A stretch of DNA of 64,000 nucleotides from Glossina fuscipes (GCF_014805625.2 NW_023998414.1:33017104-33081103), one strand, 5' to 3'. Numbered from the stretch's first letter, positions 12,157 through 25,580 are shown. The notes: generated by a model from the letters alone, not told the origin. Program-made: numbers and translations.

Positions 12157-14954
12157 TTAAATAAATTTTGAGAGGGGCTTTGAACGATGCTGATGTGGTG
12201 GTAGTTGCTGACTTTGGCTTAGAAATTGTTTCTCTCGTCCTGAACAACAGCGCGCCTTCTGAGAACGTCCAAAATGATCGTTGCTGCTGCCAGTACCACT
12301 ATTAGCTGAGAAATCAAAGTCGGATTTATTATCGTCATTACGATTCCCCTTAGTAAGCAATTGAAAGTAAGTAGTTTTTATGGGTAAATTTGTCGTTCCG
12401 GAAGAATTTTTCGGAGTAGCTCGGGCGACAGACTTTTCAAAAATAAGCGGTTGCTTAAGCAGGAATTCTTGTGACGTTTTGCGGTGATGGCTTTTACGAT
12501 TTGAATGGTTAAAGCTATCACGGCAAAACGATTTAACTTCTTTTTTGTAACGTTCAATCTCCTCTTCCAGTTTCTTTAAACGTCTTTCATAACAAATACG
12601 TTCTTGCTGCTTAGCATGTTCGATATCATTTTTTGCAGCCATAACTTCAGACTTAGTGCTGCGCACATTCACTGTACCCAAAGATGCGTTACTTTTACTT
12701 GCACTTGTACTATTTCCTGGCAGGGGTATGAACCGATTGGGGCGGTCTTCTTTAGCCATTAGATCGGCATTTAAAACACGCATAGTACGCTCGACTCTAC
12801 TGTGCAAAGTAGTTGAGCTTCGCTGTAATTTACGACCGCTTTCGGCTTTTTTTGGAACGTCAGTAGCATCTACTGAATGTCTTTTAACATCGCCCGTATT
12901 GCGAGCGACATTGTTCTCACTCAGTTTAAGTTGACGATGGCCGTGGGTTTTGCTACGTACACAATTTTTCTCTTCTACATTACAATCCGTATGTTTAATA
13001 TCGCTACTCTCCAAACCAATTGGTTTCAAAGCAGTCTTACTATGCTTTTGTTTAGGGATCGACGATGGAGACACATGTGATTTTTTTAATGCCCGATTAA
13101 TTACATTGTTTAAGCCACCGCCACTCTGTTGTGTTTCAAATTCATGCTTCTCAGGTTTTATAATCAATTTATCCTTTATAATATACTTCTCCTCCAAAGT
13201 CAACGATTGCTTACTAACCTTTGTTGACTTTTTAGTATCTAATCTTTCGTGCCCATGCCGTAGTTTCGATTCGCTGTATGTACAATTTGAAGTCGAATTT
13301 ATTTTTATATTAAATTTAATTTTTAAAATCGAGCACATCATTACCGTTGCTTAGACGTATCACTGGCGCGCATTTCGGAATTTTTATCGCAGGGTACTTG
13401 AACAATTTCATAGAGTTTTGATCTATATTCAGGAACCGTTAAGCGTACATCATCCCGAAATGGAGGCAAAATATCGACATTCAATTCCAATTCTGGTATG
13501 GAATTTCGAAATCTAAACAAATGCGATTAACTAACCGCCCATAAGTTACATATATATGCCGGAACAAGTACATACTTTTCTACATATGGATGATCTAAAG
13601 CTTGTTTAGCCGTTAAACGCCCCTGTGGATCCAGCACCAGTAACGATTTTACTAAATCTAATGCATCTCGTGTAGCATCAATGAGTAGATCATTTAGTGA
13701 GGTTTTTCTACATACATACAAACATAGACAATATATCAGATTAAAGAGTTACGTAAAAGTTAATTTCTAAACATTACTTGTCTCTAGAAATTTGTTTACT
13801 TAACAGGACAGAACCGAAACCGGCACCAACGGCATTAATATCGTGGTCAGTAATCTTCGGCAAGGCCGAGATTATTTTCTCGATCTAATTTGTTGAAAAA
13901 TGTAAAAATTTTTCACTCAATGACAATTAAAAATACGACATACCTGATTAATTGTACTGCTACCTTGAAATAAAGGTTTGCCCCGTATCATTTCACCTAA
14001 AATGCAACCGAGACTCCACATATCAATGCCTTTAGTATATCTATAAAGTCGAACGAATACAATCATACTGAATGGGCTTTTCGATTTCTTAATTGCAGAC
14101 CTTTTGCTAGCCACGAGAATTTCGGGAGCACGATACCATCTAGTAGCTACGTAATCAGTTAACAATGGCTCCTTTGGCATGTCACTCCCCATGTCATTAC
14201 ATTGTCGTACAGGTCGATTAGATACCGAACGTGCTAAACCGAAATCAGCAAGCTTGCACCTGGGTAAAAAAATATCACGAAAAAAAAAAAATATATATAG
14301 ACATTACGAACTGAATCACGTTAATGCCGTCTCTCAAACCTGCATTTGCTGTCGATTAGCACGTTACTGGGTTTCAAATCTCGATGTATGACATTCCCTG
14401 AATGTATATATTTAATGGCATTTATCAACTGATACATAACATAACGTTTATGTATATCTTTTAGTATGGTCCCCTTTTTGATGATGTTGTGCAAATCGCT
14501 TTCCATAAATTCAAATATCAAATAAATATCCAAGTTGTTGGAAGCCCTCAAATAATATTGCAACGCTATTATTATACGAAAATGATATTGAATAGGAAAC
14601 TTACTTATAGACATTGTGCAATTTTACAATGCTCGGATGAGTTCGAAAAGCCTTCAAGAATACGATCTCGCGGAAGGTACGCTGAGCGTCGGTTTCATCA
14701 CGGAATGCATCAAATATTTTCTTAACAGCTAAAGTCTCGTTAGTACGTTTGTCCAACGCCTTCCATACGATACCGTAAGCCCCTTTACCAAGGCGCTGCA
14801 TGCAATGCGCAACAACAATAACTAATTAAGTTAAGCATTGACTCTCCAAAACCCGTATGCAGTACTTTACCTTTCTAATATCAAAAAGTTTTGAAATATT
14901 TTCATCGATTTCCGATATTCGTTGCTTCTCCTGAGCTTTCGATTTTGTTGTCAT
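12157..14954 (-). CDS. Erk7: Extracellular signal-regulated kinase 7 (MAPK15-like)
   Basis: Nine exons read right to left: 14954-14871, 14795-14605, 14546-14340, 14259-14101, 14040-13944, 13884-13778, 13707-13576, 13512-13345 and 13273-12157. All eight introns are 58-80 nt, GT-AG, in matching phase, giving 753 aa. Kinase domain about 25-328: Gly loop GKGAYG 31-36, ATP-binding Lys53 in AVKK, the ERK7-typical [23 protein letters not shown] 146-148, DFG 166-168, activation motif T195-D-Y197 followed by [10 protein letters not shown]. The last exon encodes a low-complexity tail of about 370 aa with a predicted coiled coil ([18 protein letters not shown]). Known role of the family: constitutively autoactivating atypical MAPK acting in stress-dependent secretion control and ciliogenesis. 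Oddities: TDY instead of the usual TEY, and a stop-free 60-nt intron in the activation region. Confidence 0.93.
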
Positions 14955-15551
14955 GCTTACTTGGCGGACTAAATTTTTTTACAATGATAAGATGTGAAAT
15001 TGTACTTCAACTAGTTTTCTAATTATTTTTTTTTTCTTTTTTTTTTTTTATAGATAATAAATTATTGTTTAAAATTTAAGCCGCTCGCAAGTGCATGCAA
15101 TCCGTTTGTTAGGAACGTGTGTCAGTAAAATAAATTCAAATTAAATTACGATTGTTAGATCGATGATAACGGTGATAATGATGTTGTTTGTATTATTGTG
15201 ATGACTACCCAATTTTTCAGCCTAGTTCTATGATAGATGACACAAAAACTATTTACAAATATATGTAGACATGGATATTAATAAACAATGAATGGAAAGT
15301 AACACGTCAGAGCATCTCTAACCTTTATTTTCGTTTTTCGGTTATTGCTCGATTTCTGCTAAGTCTGCAAGCAATTGTGTCTGTCTATGTGATGCAATGA
15401 CTGAAATGACATTTATAGTCGGTCTAAATTCTCTTGTAATATACGTCACGGTAACAGAGTGATGAGTGGCTGGCGTGGTTGGATACCGTTAAATCGCAAT
15501 AAGAAATTTGGTCTGTAATTAGAAGTACAATTTTCTATACATAAATATAAG

Positions 15552-15552
<1 letters not shown>

Positions 15553-15590
<38 letters not shown>
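15553..15590. repeat. (TA)n microsatellite
   Basis: About 38 bp pure TA. Confidence 0.9.
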
Positions 15591-15593
<3 letters not shown>

Positions 15594-16465
15594 CTTTTAA
15601 CAAAGATAATTTATATAAACATATTTGCTATGTTTATGAATATATATTGTATACATATAAATGCATATAAAATGTGTATGTATGCATGCATCTATGTATA
15701 TACGTATACATTGTGGATGTTTGCGTATATGTAAGCATGTATGCGCGCGTGTATATTTGCGTGTGTGCGTGTGTGTGTGTGTTTATTTTTTCAAATGTAA
15801 TTCATTGTGTCTGTGTGTTTTACGTGATTTTTCCAATTTTTTTTTTTTCTTACAATTTAAATTTTTTGGCGCCTTGGCGATCAGTCTCAATTTTTTTCTT
15901 TTTATTATATCCTTTCAGCAATAAATGCAAAAAATAATTGCACACAGGTGACGCAGTCTTCTCGCAGACGTTACACGTTCCCCGACTCTAATGCGCTTGG
16001 TGATGATGGTCAATGGAATTTCCTTATAATTTCGTTCTGCTTTCCAAGGCTTTTCGTTTGTTTTTGCGTTTACAGCAATTCGATTGCAGATGTTAACGTT
16101 TTTTTTTTTTTCAGATCGTTGATTTAAGAAAATAATTATATAAAAAATATACAAAAATATTTGAAATATATTTATGAGGTAAGCTGACGTTTCACTGATA
16201 ATTATTGCAATGATAGATGATTGTCTGTTTTATGCTTTTGTCTGTCAATACCTACCGACATATTTTTATTTGTGATTTCCTACGGAGGATATTTTGTTGT
16301 GTGCTTTTCGTTATATTTTACTCGTGTTTACGTATGGCTTTATGAAGGGAAGCTAATGCAAGAGGCAATATATGCCGGCATTAAGGAATACAATCTTTTG
16401 TTTACCTGTTCACAATTACCACTAGTAGCTTAGCAACCCATCGTTGAACGAAATGAAACGGTTAT

Positions 16466-16493
16466 GGGGAACGGGGGTAGGGTGGTGGGGGGG
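16466..16493 (+). other. Potential G-quadruplex
   Basis: Four G-tracts of 4, 5, 3 and 7 bases separated by AAC, TA and TGGT fit the G3+N1-7 rule. It stands out in AT-rich surroundings. Confidence 0.5.
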
Positions 16494-17094
16494 CGTATGT
16501 ATATATATATATATTAAAAACATATATATTATAAATTTGCATATATTTTGTTGTTGAAAGACGCTATGCTTACGCTAAAAATGTCGCTTAATTCCAAAAA
16601 ACAAGTCATGGACACAGCGGCATAGAGGCAATTTTAATCCAAACATATTTGTCGCGGCTCTTATTAGCATTATGCGGCTTTTAGAGCAACATTTGCTTTA
16701 ATTGACTTAAACGTAAATTTTGCGAACAACACATTTACACATTCGCCTTTTCCCATCATTTTAAAGAAGATCATCAATATCCATAAAACGATAAGCAACA
16801 TTTCATCTTCATATATATGTAAGTTTTGATTTCGATATCTAATAAAGTAGAAACTTTTCAAATATTTTCCAAGACCTCTCAACACTTGCTTGAAAACAGA
16901 CTTGATAGTTTAGTTTAGATGGTATTACCAAGAAATTTAATTTCATCTACTTTTAGATACAACTTAATATTACATTTTAATTGCAATCGAATTTATTTTG
17001 ACTAAATTTTAATGTGAAATTATTTAAAAGATTAAATTTCTTGTATTCGATTTAATTTAGATCAAACAGCTTGTTTGATCTAAAGGGCTATTCA

Positions 17095-17410
17095 ACTTTT
17101 GTATCTTACATCACTTGTGGTGCCAGGTGTATTAAGTTTGTACGGACGTATGTGACACGCAGAAGAATCATTTTCTGAATCGATCGATATAATAAAAGGT
17201 AGGCGTAGCTGAACCTGTCTGTCCGTCCGCCTATCTGATGTTTGTCCAGGTAAATTTGTGCTCAACTTCGCAATTTTTAAGATTTCTTGACAAAACTTAA
17301 TTAACTGATTAAAAATGGTTTAGATTTGTCTACTTTTTCGATCATTCCCCATATAAAGATCTATTCGTCGAAAAATTGCAATTTCGAAAATTTTTCGACA
17401 AACTCGCTCT
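17095..17410 (+). repeat. Dispersed repeat R1, copy
   Basis: Carries GGTGTATTAAGTTTGTACGG, ACGTATGTGACA, CTGTCTGTCCGTCCGCC and TATCTGATGTTTGTCC in the family order. Its GATCGATATAATAAAAGG block is inverted relative to other copies, so it may be mosaic. Confidence 0.6.
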
Positions 17411-18494
17411 GTAATAACAAAGGTATTCGATTCTGTTATATAACAGACCAAACGTATTCAGTGCTTTAGGTCGCCATACATCAAAATCAAACATTTAAGA
17501 AATTAGATCGCGATAATTATATAAAGAATGCAAATCATGAATTTAATCACAAAACAAGTAAGAAGTTGCATTGGAAAGGAATTCAAATTTTATTCAATTT
17601 CAAATCAAATAGGTATCTATTTTAATTTAAATTCCATTTGAATTCAATTACAATTCAGTGCAAATTTAAGTTTAAAATCAATTCAAAAGAATTTAGAGCA
17701 AATAATGTTTATTTATTTTAATTTAAAATTAAATTTATTTCCTTCTAATCTAATACGATAATCGAGCCAAAAAAATATATTAATATATGCCCAGAGAAAT
17801 TATCCGATTTACTGGTGGATGTGCAATTTAATCCATTGTATCTACAAAACGAACCCAACAATTACACAATCACAAATGAAAATTTGGACCAATCGAGGGA
17901 AGTCGAACATCGAGGCTCGTGTTGGAAAAAAATGAAAATAAATCGTGCGGATCACATTTTGCTCATTACTCACAGATTATGGAATATGGCTACATTTAGT
18001 TCACAGAAAACTCTACTATTTAAGTGCAAAAATTAAAAAAATCCTCCTTGCCTACACCAAGGTGGAAGATAAATACTTTAATAATCGTATATAAAAAGAT
18101 GGGGCGGTAAAAATTTTAATGCTGGTGGACGCACAGACGGGCATAACTTTCTTACTTGTTTTGCATTTATTTACTTTCTAACGTTTTGGAAAAGCCGATC
18201 TTTGTTTGGTAGCATGACCATATGTATCTGTTTACATGAATTATTCCAACTCGATTACTTTTAAGTAATTGATTCAAGTTTGATTCTAAACGGTACGCAT
18301 ATGTATGATGTTGGCTTCATCTATTTGACTTTTACAGTGGCTTTTTAAATAAAATCAAATAAAATAAAATTATGTAAATATCATTTCAATATTTTATATA
18401 TTTCCGAACATTTTTAAAATTTCAAAGTTATTAAATTCTTGTCTCTTACTTGCATTTGCGAGTAAAAAAAAATAAAATAATTTTTTATGCTAAG

Positions 18495-18521
18495 TAACAG
18501 CTGCCAATAAAACAGCTGTTA
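18495..18521. promoter_or_regulatory. Perfect inverted repeat with two CAGCTG E-boxes
   Basis: TAACAGCTG at 18495-18503 and its exact reverse complement CAGCTGTTA at 18513-18521, separated by 9 nt. Each arm contains a CAGCTG E-box, the class bound by bHLH dimers. It lies 2.3 kb upstream of the Popeye start. A regulatory role is inference. Confidence 0.35.
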
Positions 18522-19797
18522 TTTCCGTAGTCAGTGAAGTAACATAATCGATTGTTACGATAATACATCATGCTCAGCTTATTTCGGCATCATATTTATA
18601 AATTGCTATCACTAGTTTAATAGATTTTCAGCGATAGCAAATTGCAATTAGAAGAATATAAAATAATCATTTACCATTTTTTGTTAATGTATATTATTCG
18701 CGTTTGTGTGTCGTAAAAAGTTCTTTTGAATAGTTATTGTTTAACTGTGTATATTCAGGAAATGAAATATATATGAAATATTTATTGGTTTTCAGTGATA
18801 ATTACTACAATAAGTTTAAACGACCAAATCGACCAGTGAGCATTGAGGAAAAAGCCAATCAAATGTTAATATAAGACTTTTTGATTTTTAGAACGCACAC
18901 ACCTACACTGTTACTATATACAATATATATAAATATATATATAGATGTGTATTTGAAATTAACTACAATCAAAAGTTTTGTTGTAAATTTTTAAACGACA
19001 TTAAAAGTTATTATTGTTGGTCTAATGGCACACACCAGAGCACTCAACTAATATAATAGAATAAATTAAATAATAAAGTGCAAGGATAACGGTGATATAT
19101 ATTTTCATAAATTGCATATATAAAACTATATATATATATATATATATCTTTTATTATATACCATAAAATTAAATAATTGATTATCTCCATGACAATGAGA
19201 ATATGTTGAAAAATCGAATTTCTAATGCAAGACATAAAAATGTAACCACATGCGTAATGTCGAAAATATTTCCGGCTAGACTTAAAGGCACAGTGCGATA
19301 AAATATGCGATTATTAATCTAACTGCAATATTACCTATTATATATATTATAAGTTAAGCAATAAAGGCTTTCATCGTCAGTACCTACATGCATATATTTA
19401 ATCTATGTATATACTCATGCACATAGGATATCAATTGAATAATAAAAAGAATAAATTTGCCTAAAACATATGAGTTCGCGTCATGTTTTGGAACAACATT
19501 CGGTTTGTCAAATTTTGACAGGAAAAAAAAGGGTCAGAGAATTAAGTTTCCTACATCAAGAACCAATTACAAATATTGAGTACGCGCGGGTAAGTGCCTA
19601 TTTGACAAGGGAAATAAATGCACTTGTCAGTTAACTCGAAAGCGGTTCTCTCAATTAAAAGTTAATATTAACATAAAAATTTACAATATGTGTGCAGGCG
19701 GGAGCGGTTTTTGAAAATTCACTAAATACATATGTAGAAGGCAAGGTAAAGATGATTTCACCTTCGCCCAAATCTCACACTATAATATATATCTCAC

Positions 19798-19837
19798 ACT
19801 ATATATATATATATATATAGCACACTATATATATATA

Positions 19838-19872
<35 letters not shown>
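19798..19872. repeat. (TA)n microsatellite, interrupted
   Basis: Two or three TA blocks separated by short GCACAC/GCA interruptions. Confidence 0.8.
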
Positions 19873-19875
<3 letters not shown>

Positions 19876-20568
19876 TAAGCAAGTATATAAATATGTATAA
19901 TTAAATGTATAGTTATGGTCATGTTGTGTTATATCTTATGCATATATATGTATGCGTATACACACAAGTATTAAGCTTGCTTTTCGGTTTGGCAGAGTAT
20001 TATACGTATTATACCCGCTTTCGCGTGTGGTTTGCTTTTCGGCTTTTTTTTTTTTCTTATAAATCTATGTACGTTGTGTGACCAAATTTGAATTATATAT
20101 ATGACACACCAATTAAGCGTTTGAATATGAAGATAATAAACAAAACTATTTATGTTGTAGTCCGCCGACATAGAGAGAACATATTCTGAAACTTAAAGGG
20201 TTAATAGACCAGTTCAATAAATTCATAAGAGCGTTTTGTCTTTTTATACCCACCACACTAAGAATATGATATAGTGTTTTTATATCCATGGATTTTCTAA
20301 AGCTCATCTAAGATGCATTTATCCATGTCTATTTTTTAATTTTCAAACACCTCAGCGTTTATATGAAAGACTAAATTCTAAGACGTTTATTGTTGCTTAA
20401 ATATCATATATTAAGCAAAACAAGAAATAGTGACGGTTTTGAAAATTTTCGTCATTTTTTTTTTTTTTATTCATTAGAGCACTGCAGTAATGCAATGGCG
20501 CGCGCGCGTTGATACATTCAATATTAACGTAAATCCGTGCGACTTTCATATATCTACTCTAGGCGGCG

Positions 20569-20578
20569 GGTATATAAC
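20569..20578 (+). promoter_or_regulatory. Candidate TATA box of the Popeye gene
   Basis: GGGTATATAAC lies 275 nt before the coding start, directly after a GC-richer patch (GGCGCGCGCGCG at about 20496). A second TATATAAA-like string is at 20635-20642. Neither has a clear initiator; low certainty. Confidence 0.2.
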
Positions 20579-20847
20579 ATGGATTACAAAGCGACTACAG
20601 CTTTCTTATTACATTTACAGCTAAAACGTACTGTATATAAACACAACTATGTTTGAGGAGCAAAGGCGAACATTTCAACTACGATACTTCAACCGATTCA
20701 ATTATTCTCGTCAAGATAGGCTTAAGAAATTTTTAATAAATCTTCAGAATTCATAGTGTCCAACAAATTACGTCATCCAATAACTTGCAGAAGACATTGA
20801 AATAGCACAAATTAAAACGGGGAGTCCTTCTTCAAACGTTCAATTAC

Positions 20848-20862
20848 ATGCGATGCTGCTGA
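20848..20862 (+). promoter_or_regulatory. Overlapping four-codon uORF at the Popeye start
   Basis: ATG at 20848 reads M-R-C-C-stop and overlaps the main ATG at 20853 in another frame. Such a uORF can lower initiation at the main start or need reinitiation. Confidence 0.45.
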
Positions 20863-23800
20863 TTAGTGCTCTGGCCTTGGGACTGGTAGAAACAACTAAT
20901 CTCAATACCGGAATAGCCATTAGTGGTAGTGCAATTAATTCCGTTAGTGTTGCTGCTGTTCACATACCACCAACCACAATCAATAGTATCGCAGCTGGTC
21001 ATGTTAATACTGTGATTCATGCTGGTGTTGCAAATGCTATCAGCACTTCTCTTCTTGAATCGACTACTATGACTGCAGTGGCAGGCGGTACAGACGCTGG
21101 AGGCGGTAGTGGCGGTGGTGGTGGCACGAGTGCAAATAATGGCGCCACATCGTCATCGTGGGACAATAACGCTACAATACGTTCGGCCAATCCCGGTGAC
21201 TGGTCGATTGAACAATGCGTAACATGGCAACGTCCTCACCACTTATATTTTCAACTAGGGAACGCATTTCTTTTACTAGCATTTTTGGCTCCCCACGGCT
21301 CTTACGGAACGCTTTGGCTACGTGCCATGTTAACTGTGGGCTCTATTTTATTGGGCATGTATGGTTATATGATTGATTGCGCCCAAGATTTCGTTCTATG
21401 GTCGGGATTATTTTTTGGAGTTAATTTCATCTATTTCATAGTAATACTATGTCAACTGCGTCCGGTCCGTTTCGACCGAGAAATCGAAGCGGTGAGTAGA
21501 TCAATATATTTTAACATTTTTCTCTTCATTATTCGTAAGCTGACCTAGATATAAGTTATATTTCGAATAAATTAATAATACATTTAGCTAAGAAATGCTT
21601 TTAAAATTCAAAATGCTAATCATTGGAAATTTGTAAATTCATAGATAAAATACTAAGATTAGACGAACACAACGTAACAGTTAGATGCGACCATCAAAAT
21701 GAAAGTCTACTATCGCTTACTTAAAAAATAACATAACTCACATATGTACTCTGAACGAAAAGTACGAGGAATTCATTTCTTCATCTTTTTTTCTCTCTCT
21801 CTCTCTCTCTTTCTTTCTCTCTTTCTCATTCTAGAGATAAGCATGAAAAAATGCTGATAATTTTTCCCGAATTCCGTTTATAATTTTCTATCCCGTGAAA
21901 GTATTTCCGTAAAAATTGTTACTCGTTTAAATTATCTGTTAGTTCGGTGTAAAAACATTCCTTACCGGTTTACTAATATGGGGACATATATACTTATTGC
22001 AAAGGTTTACAGTATTTTTAAGCATTCGGCTAATCCAACATAAATATATATACGCATATACATAAATATGCCCATACATGCATTCATATATGCGAGCTGC
22101 AACATCAAGAATAATTGGGGAACGATCTTCATTGTCTTGTTTTTCGCCATCATCATTATTATCCTTTAACAGTTTTTTTTAGATTTTATACGTCTGAGCA
22201 ATAATTAACTTTGTTTAGATCATCCATAACTGCGTTAACTTCATAAGTAGCACCATTTTCAAGTCCTGCGAGTAAATCTATGACATCTTCATCTTGTAGC
22301 CGCCTAAACATTCTAAAAAGCAAAGCAAAATAAGTCAAAAGACGCGCAAAACGTCAGCTTTTTATTACTTATGTGACAAACGCATAATGTAGACATTTAG
22401 ACGCTTAAAATATTTCCCAAAAATCTGGCATATATCCAAAAAAAAAAAATTTTCAAATGCAACGTTAAATATTGATAGCTTACCTGACAACAGAGAAGAA
22501 ATAATTGCTTTTTCAATTAGACAAATCATCCCTTTTTATAGTAAAGTCCAAAAAAGAGAAAATATTTTTCCAAGTAACATAATCAATTTATCTCACCCGC
22601 CACATTCAAATGCCAAACGAAGATATAACTTAGCCGCCAAAAGTAATGTCAAATTCTTTCTTTCCCTTGTCTATGGTTAGCAACTTGCATCCGGAAATAC
22701 ATACACTAAGGTTTTAAATAAAGTTATATGCAACTCGAATGTAGATAATTGGCAACAGCATGCATTTAAGAATTAATACGGACTTATTTAAATTTTCGCT
22801 TGTAAATGCAACTTCAAACTAACCTGACTTTTTAATGGCATTGATTGGCTAGCTAATAAGATTTTATTGAGTACATATTTCAATTAATGTAAATATTTTT
22901 TCTATAACTGTTACTGAAGATCGAGTTTTAATTAGTGTCCCTGAACGGCTTACAGCTAGAAGCTTGTTTAACCTTGTTTCTGTATGACAATTTTTTCTCT
23001 ACCTAAATATCGTGCAATACATAGTGCAATCTGATAGAATTTAACTGTGGGGATCATTTAACAACAACTTCAGTCTGTACTCTTTTGATAGACCACGAAG
23101 ACTCATTGCTAAATTATTAAGAATGCAACTTGTACTACGGTTAACATTTTACAGTCGCTTAACATGATCACTTCGATAGCCTCAAAAGAAAGTACAATTT
23201 GTCAACCTCTTGAAAATTCTTGATAACTATAAATTTCTGAATCGATCTGTATCTGTTTGGATATTTCCACTGTTTGCTGCCATTCACCTAGAAATATATA
23301 GAGCTTAATTCATTGGTTTTCAGTTGATAGAAAATGGAGGACTCGAATTTTAATATAGATTACAAACATATCTAAAATAGTTAACTTAAAAAAAAAAAAA
23401 AAAAATTATATTGGGCCATGGGCCAGCGTTAAATATCGTACATCTACATAGTTAAATTCATTCTTTTCCATTATATTAAAATACGATATTCAGAAGGAAC
23501 ATTCAGAAGGACTTAAGATGGACCCACCTTTTATTATACCAATCGATTCAGAACTATCTATTGATCTGATGTCTGCCCATATATTTTTGAATTTAATCGA
23601 CATATCGTAATTTTTAAAATTTTTTGGTAAAATTTTTCACACTAATGTTTTTTCGCGCAAGGTCAAACACTATTAAAAGAACTTGGGACCGATCTATTTT
23701 TTCGAGTCCCGCTCCCCTCCGATCATAACGAGTCATTTTCAAAAGTAATAGCGCTTCGACATTCTAAATTGAATTACGGAAATCTTGGTTCGCCTGGGGA

Positions 23801-25541
23801 ATTTTTTTTAAAGCCTCCTCTCTCATATTATCTTTACATGAAGAAATGATACAATTTTCAATCTTTCGTGGTGAAATTTTGTTCATAACGGGAAAATGAT
23901 AAAGAAGTCAATCTTACCGCCACCGTATATCACCCTTGTGTGAAAATGTAGATCTTTATATGCTAAAAGGGTAATTTTTTCATAATAAAATCAAGTGGAT
24001 CAAGTTTGAGTCTATTTCTTGAAACCCACTTTATATAAGATTTCTCACGAATAGTAAGTCCTTCAGAATAAGATTTCATTTTTAGTATTTTATGGTGAAA
24101 ATTAGTCCGTAGTAGCGGTCGAGCAAAATAATGAATGATATGCAATTTAGGTCATATATAGATCTATTTTTCACATCCCAATACATATATAGATGTTATC
24201 CTGAAGACCTTATATGGGGAGGAAATCTAATTTCTAATTTTTTTATAATGGAAACTGAAAAATAATAACATTTTTGGGAAGTAAATTAAATATGTACCGA
24301 CGAAATGGTCCGCTTTAAACTTTTCAAGAACTCTGAAAAGTCAGACATCTGAACAAGCAAGAACGAAACTGTGTCCGCATCTTAAACCAATATTTTAAAA
24401 ATATAAAATATTTGATCAAACAAGAGCATGTCAATTGTACGATCGGGATCAATAGTTACTTTGGTCCTTTAATTATTTCCAAAAAATATTAATACAAGAT
24501 TTTTTAATCAAAACATGCTATAGGCTATGAGCTGCCTTTTCTTCGCCGTATTTGTAGGCGAATTATGCCGATTTTTTATTAAAGCTTCAACATGAGCAGA
24601 TCAATAATTCGCGAGATTGATCGTCGAACGTCGTGTCTAACAAGAAATGCATATTGTTTTTGAAAAGTTCAAAATCTTAAACGATTCCTGTCAAAACTTC
24701 ATATAATTTCGATATATATATATATATATTTTTTTTCTTACGAGATACGTGCTGTGACCTTAATGATGCTATGTTTGCTAGTGTCGAAACAAGGGCAGTT
24801 TTTCGAATATTGTGCGTTAATTAAATACGGCTTTTAGCGATGGCCCGTTGACTTGGAAAGCGTTAAGACCAATATTTTGCCGTGCAAAGAAGAAAACTTG
24901 TTGATGTTTTGTGGTGACGATGTTATGTGTGAAAGGAAGTCGTACAGACACCGATGATATTGAACGCAATCGATGACTAAAACGATAAAATTTTCTCCCC
25001 GCCTGTTGCCAGCTTTGATTATTATCTGTTTGTCAATTTCGAAAGTAGGCTGCAAGGATACTTTGAACTTTCATTTAAATGACGGCGTTCCGCGATCATG
25101 AACTTCTTTTCGGCAAAATTGAATGGAAGGTGTGTGTGAAATATATGCGTCTCTGTCTCTGTCTCTGTCTCTGTCTCTGTACGTTACAAACGCAGTAGGC
25201 ATAGGAATAGTATTTCGTAAAATAAGAATTGTGTTAATTAGTCGCCAATGTCGGAGCAATTTGAGTGCAAATTGATTAAATGAACTGCATACATGGATTT
25301 AAAATTGCGTGAATCTAATTTAGAATATCTAACACTCTCTTCTCTCTGTTCTAGTGCAAATGATTTCCTCCGTATGTCGTTTGTTGTGAGAAGTTCAAAG
25401 AGATTTGGGTTAATTTATTTACCTCATTGAAAAACTAGAAAAACACGCAGAGATTTTTTTTTAAATAAATTTTTTTAAATAAAATTTTTTTTTTTCTTTT
25501 GATACAGTTATGTTGTAAATGAAACATATATATGAACAAAG

Positions 25542-25580
<39 letters not shown>

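Larger units (their letters stand above)
14955..20852. other. Intergenic region upstream of Erk7 and the Popeye gene
   Basis: About 5.9 kb between two divergent genes. No exon supported. It holds (TA)n at 15553-15590, a TG-rich simple region at about 15660-15790, a G-tract cluster at 16466-16493, a copy of repeat R1 at 17095-17410, a perfect E-box inverted repeat at 18495-18521, and (TA)n around 19130-19147 and 19800-19872. Short open frames here are simple-sequence or unrecognisable. Confidence 0.55.

Noticed and set aside
12656..13354. Plus-strand open frames of up to 134 codons
   Set aside because: They are antisense shadows of the Erk7 C-terminal tail.
24834..25055. 73-codon minus-strand frame with fairly even codons
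   Set aside because: No similarity recognised and no exon signals; probably chance or an eroded element.
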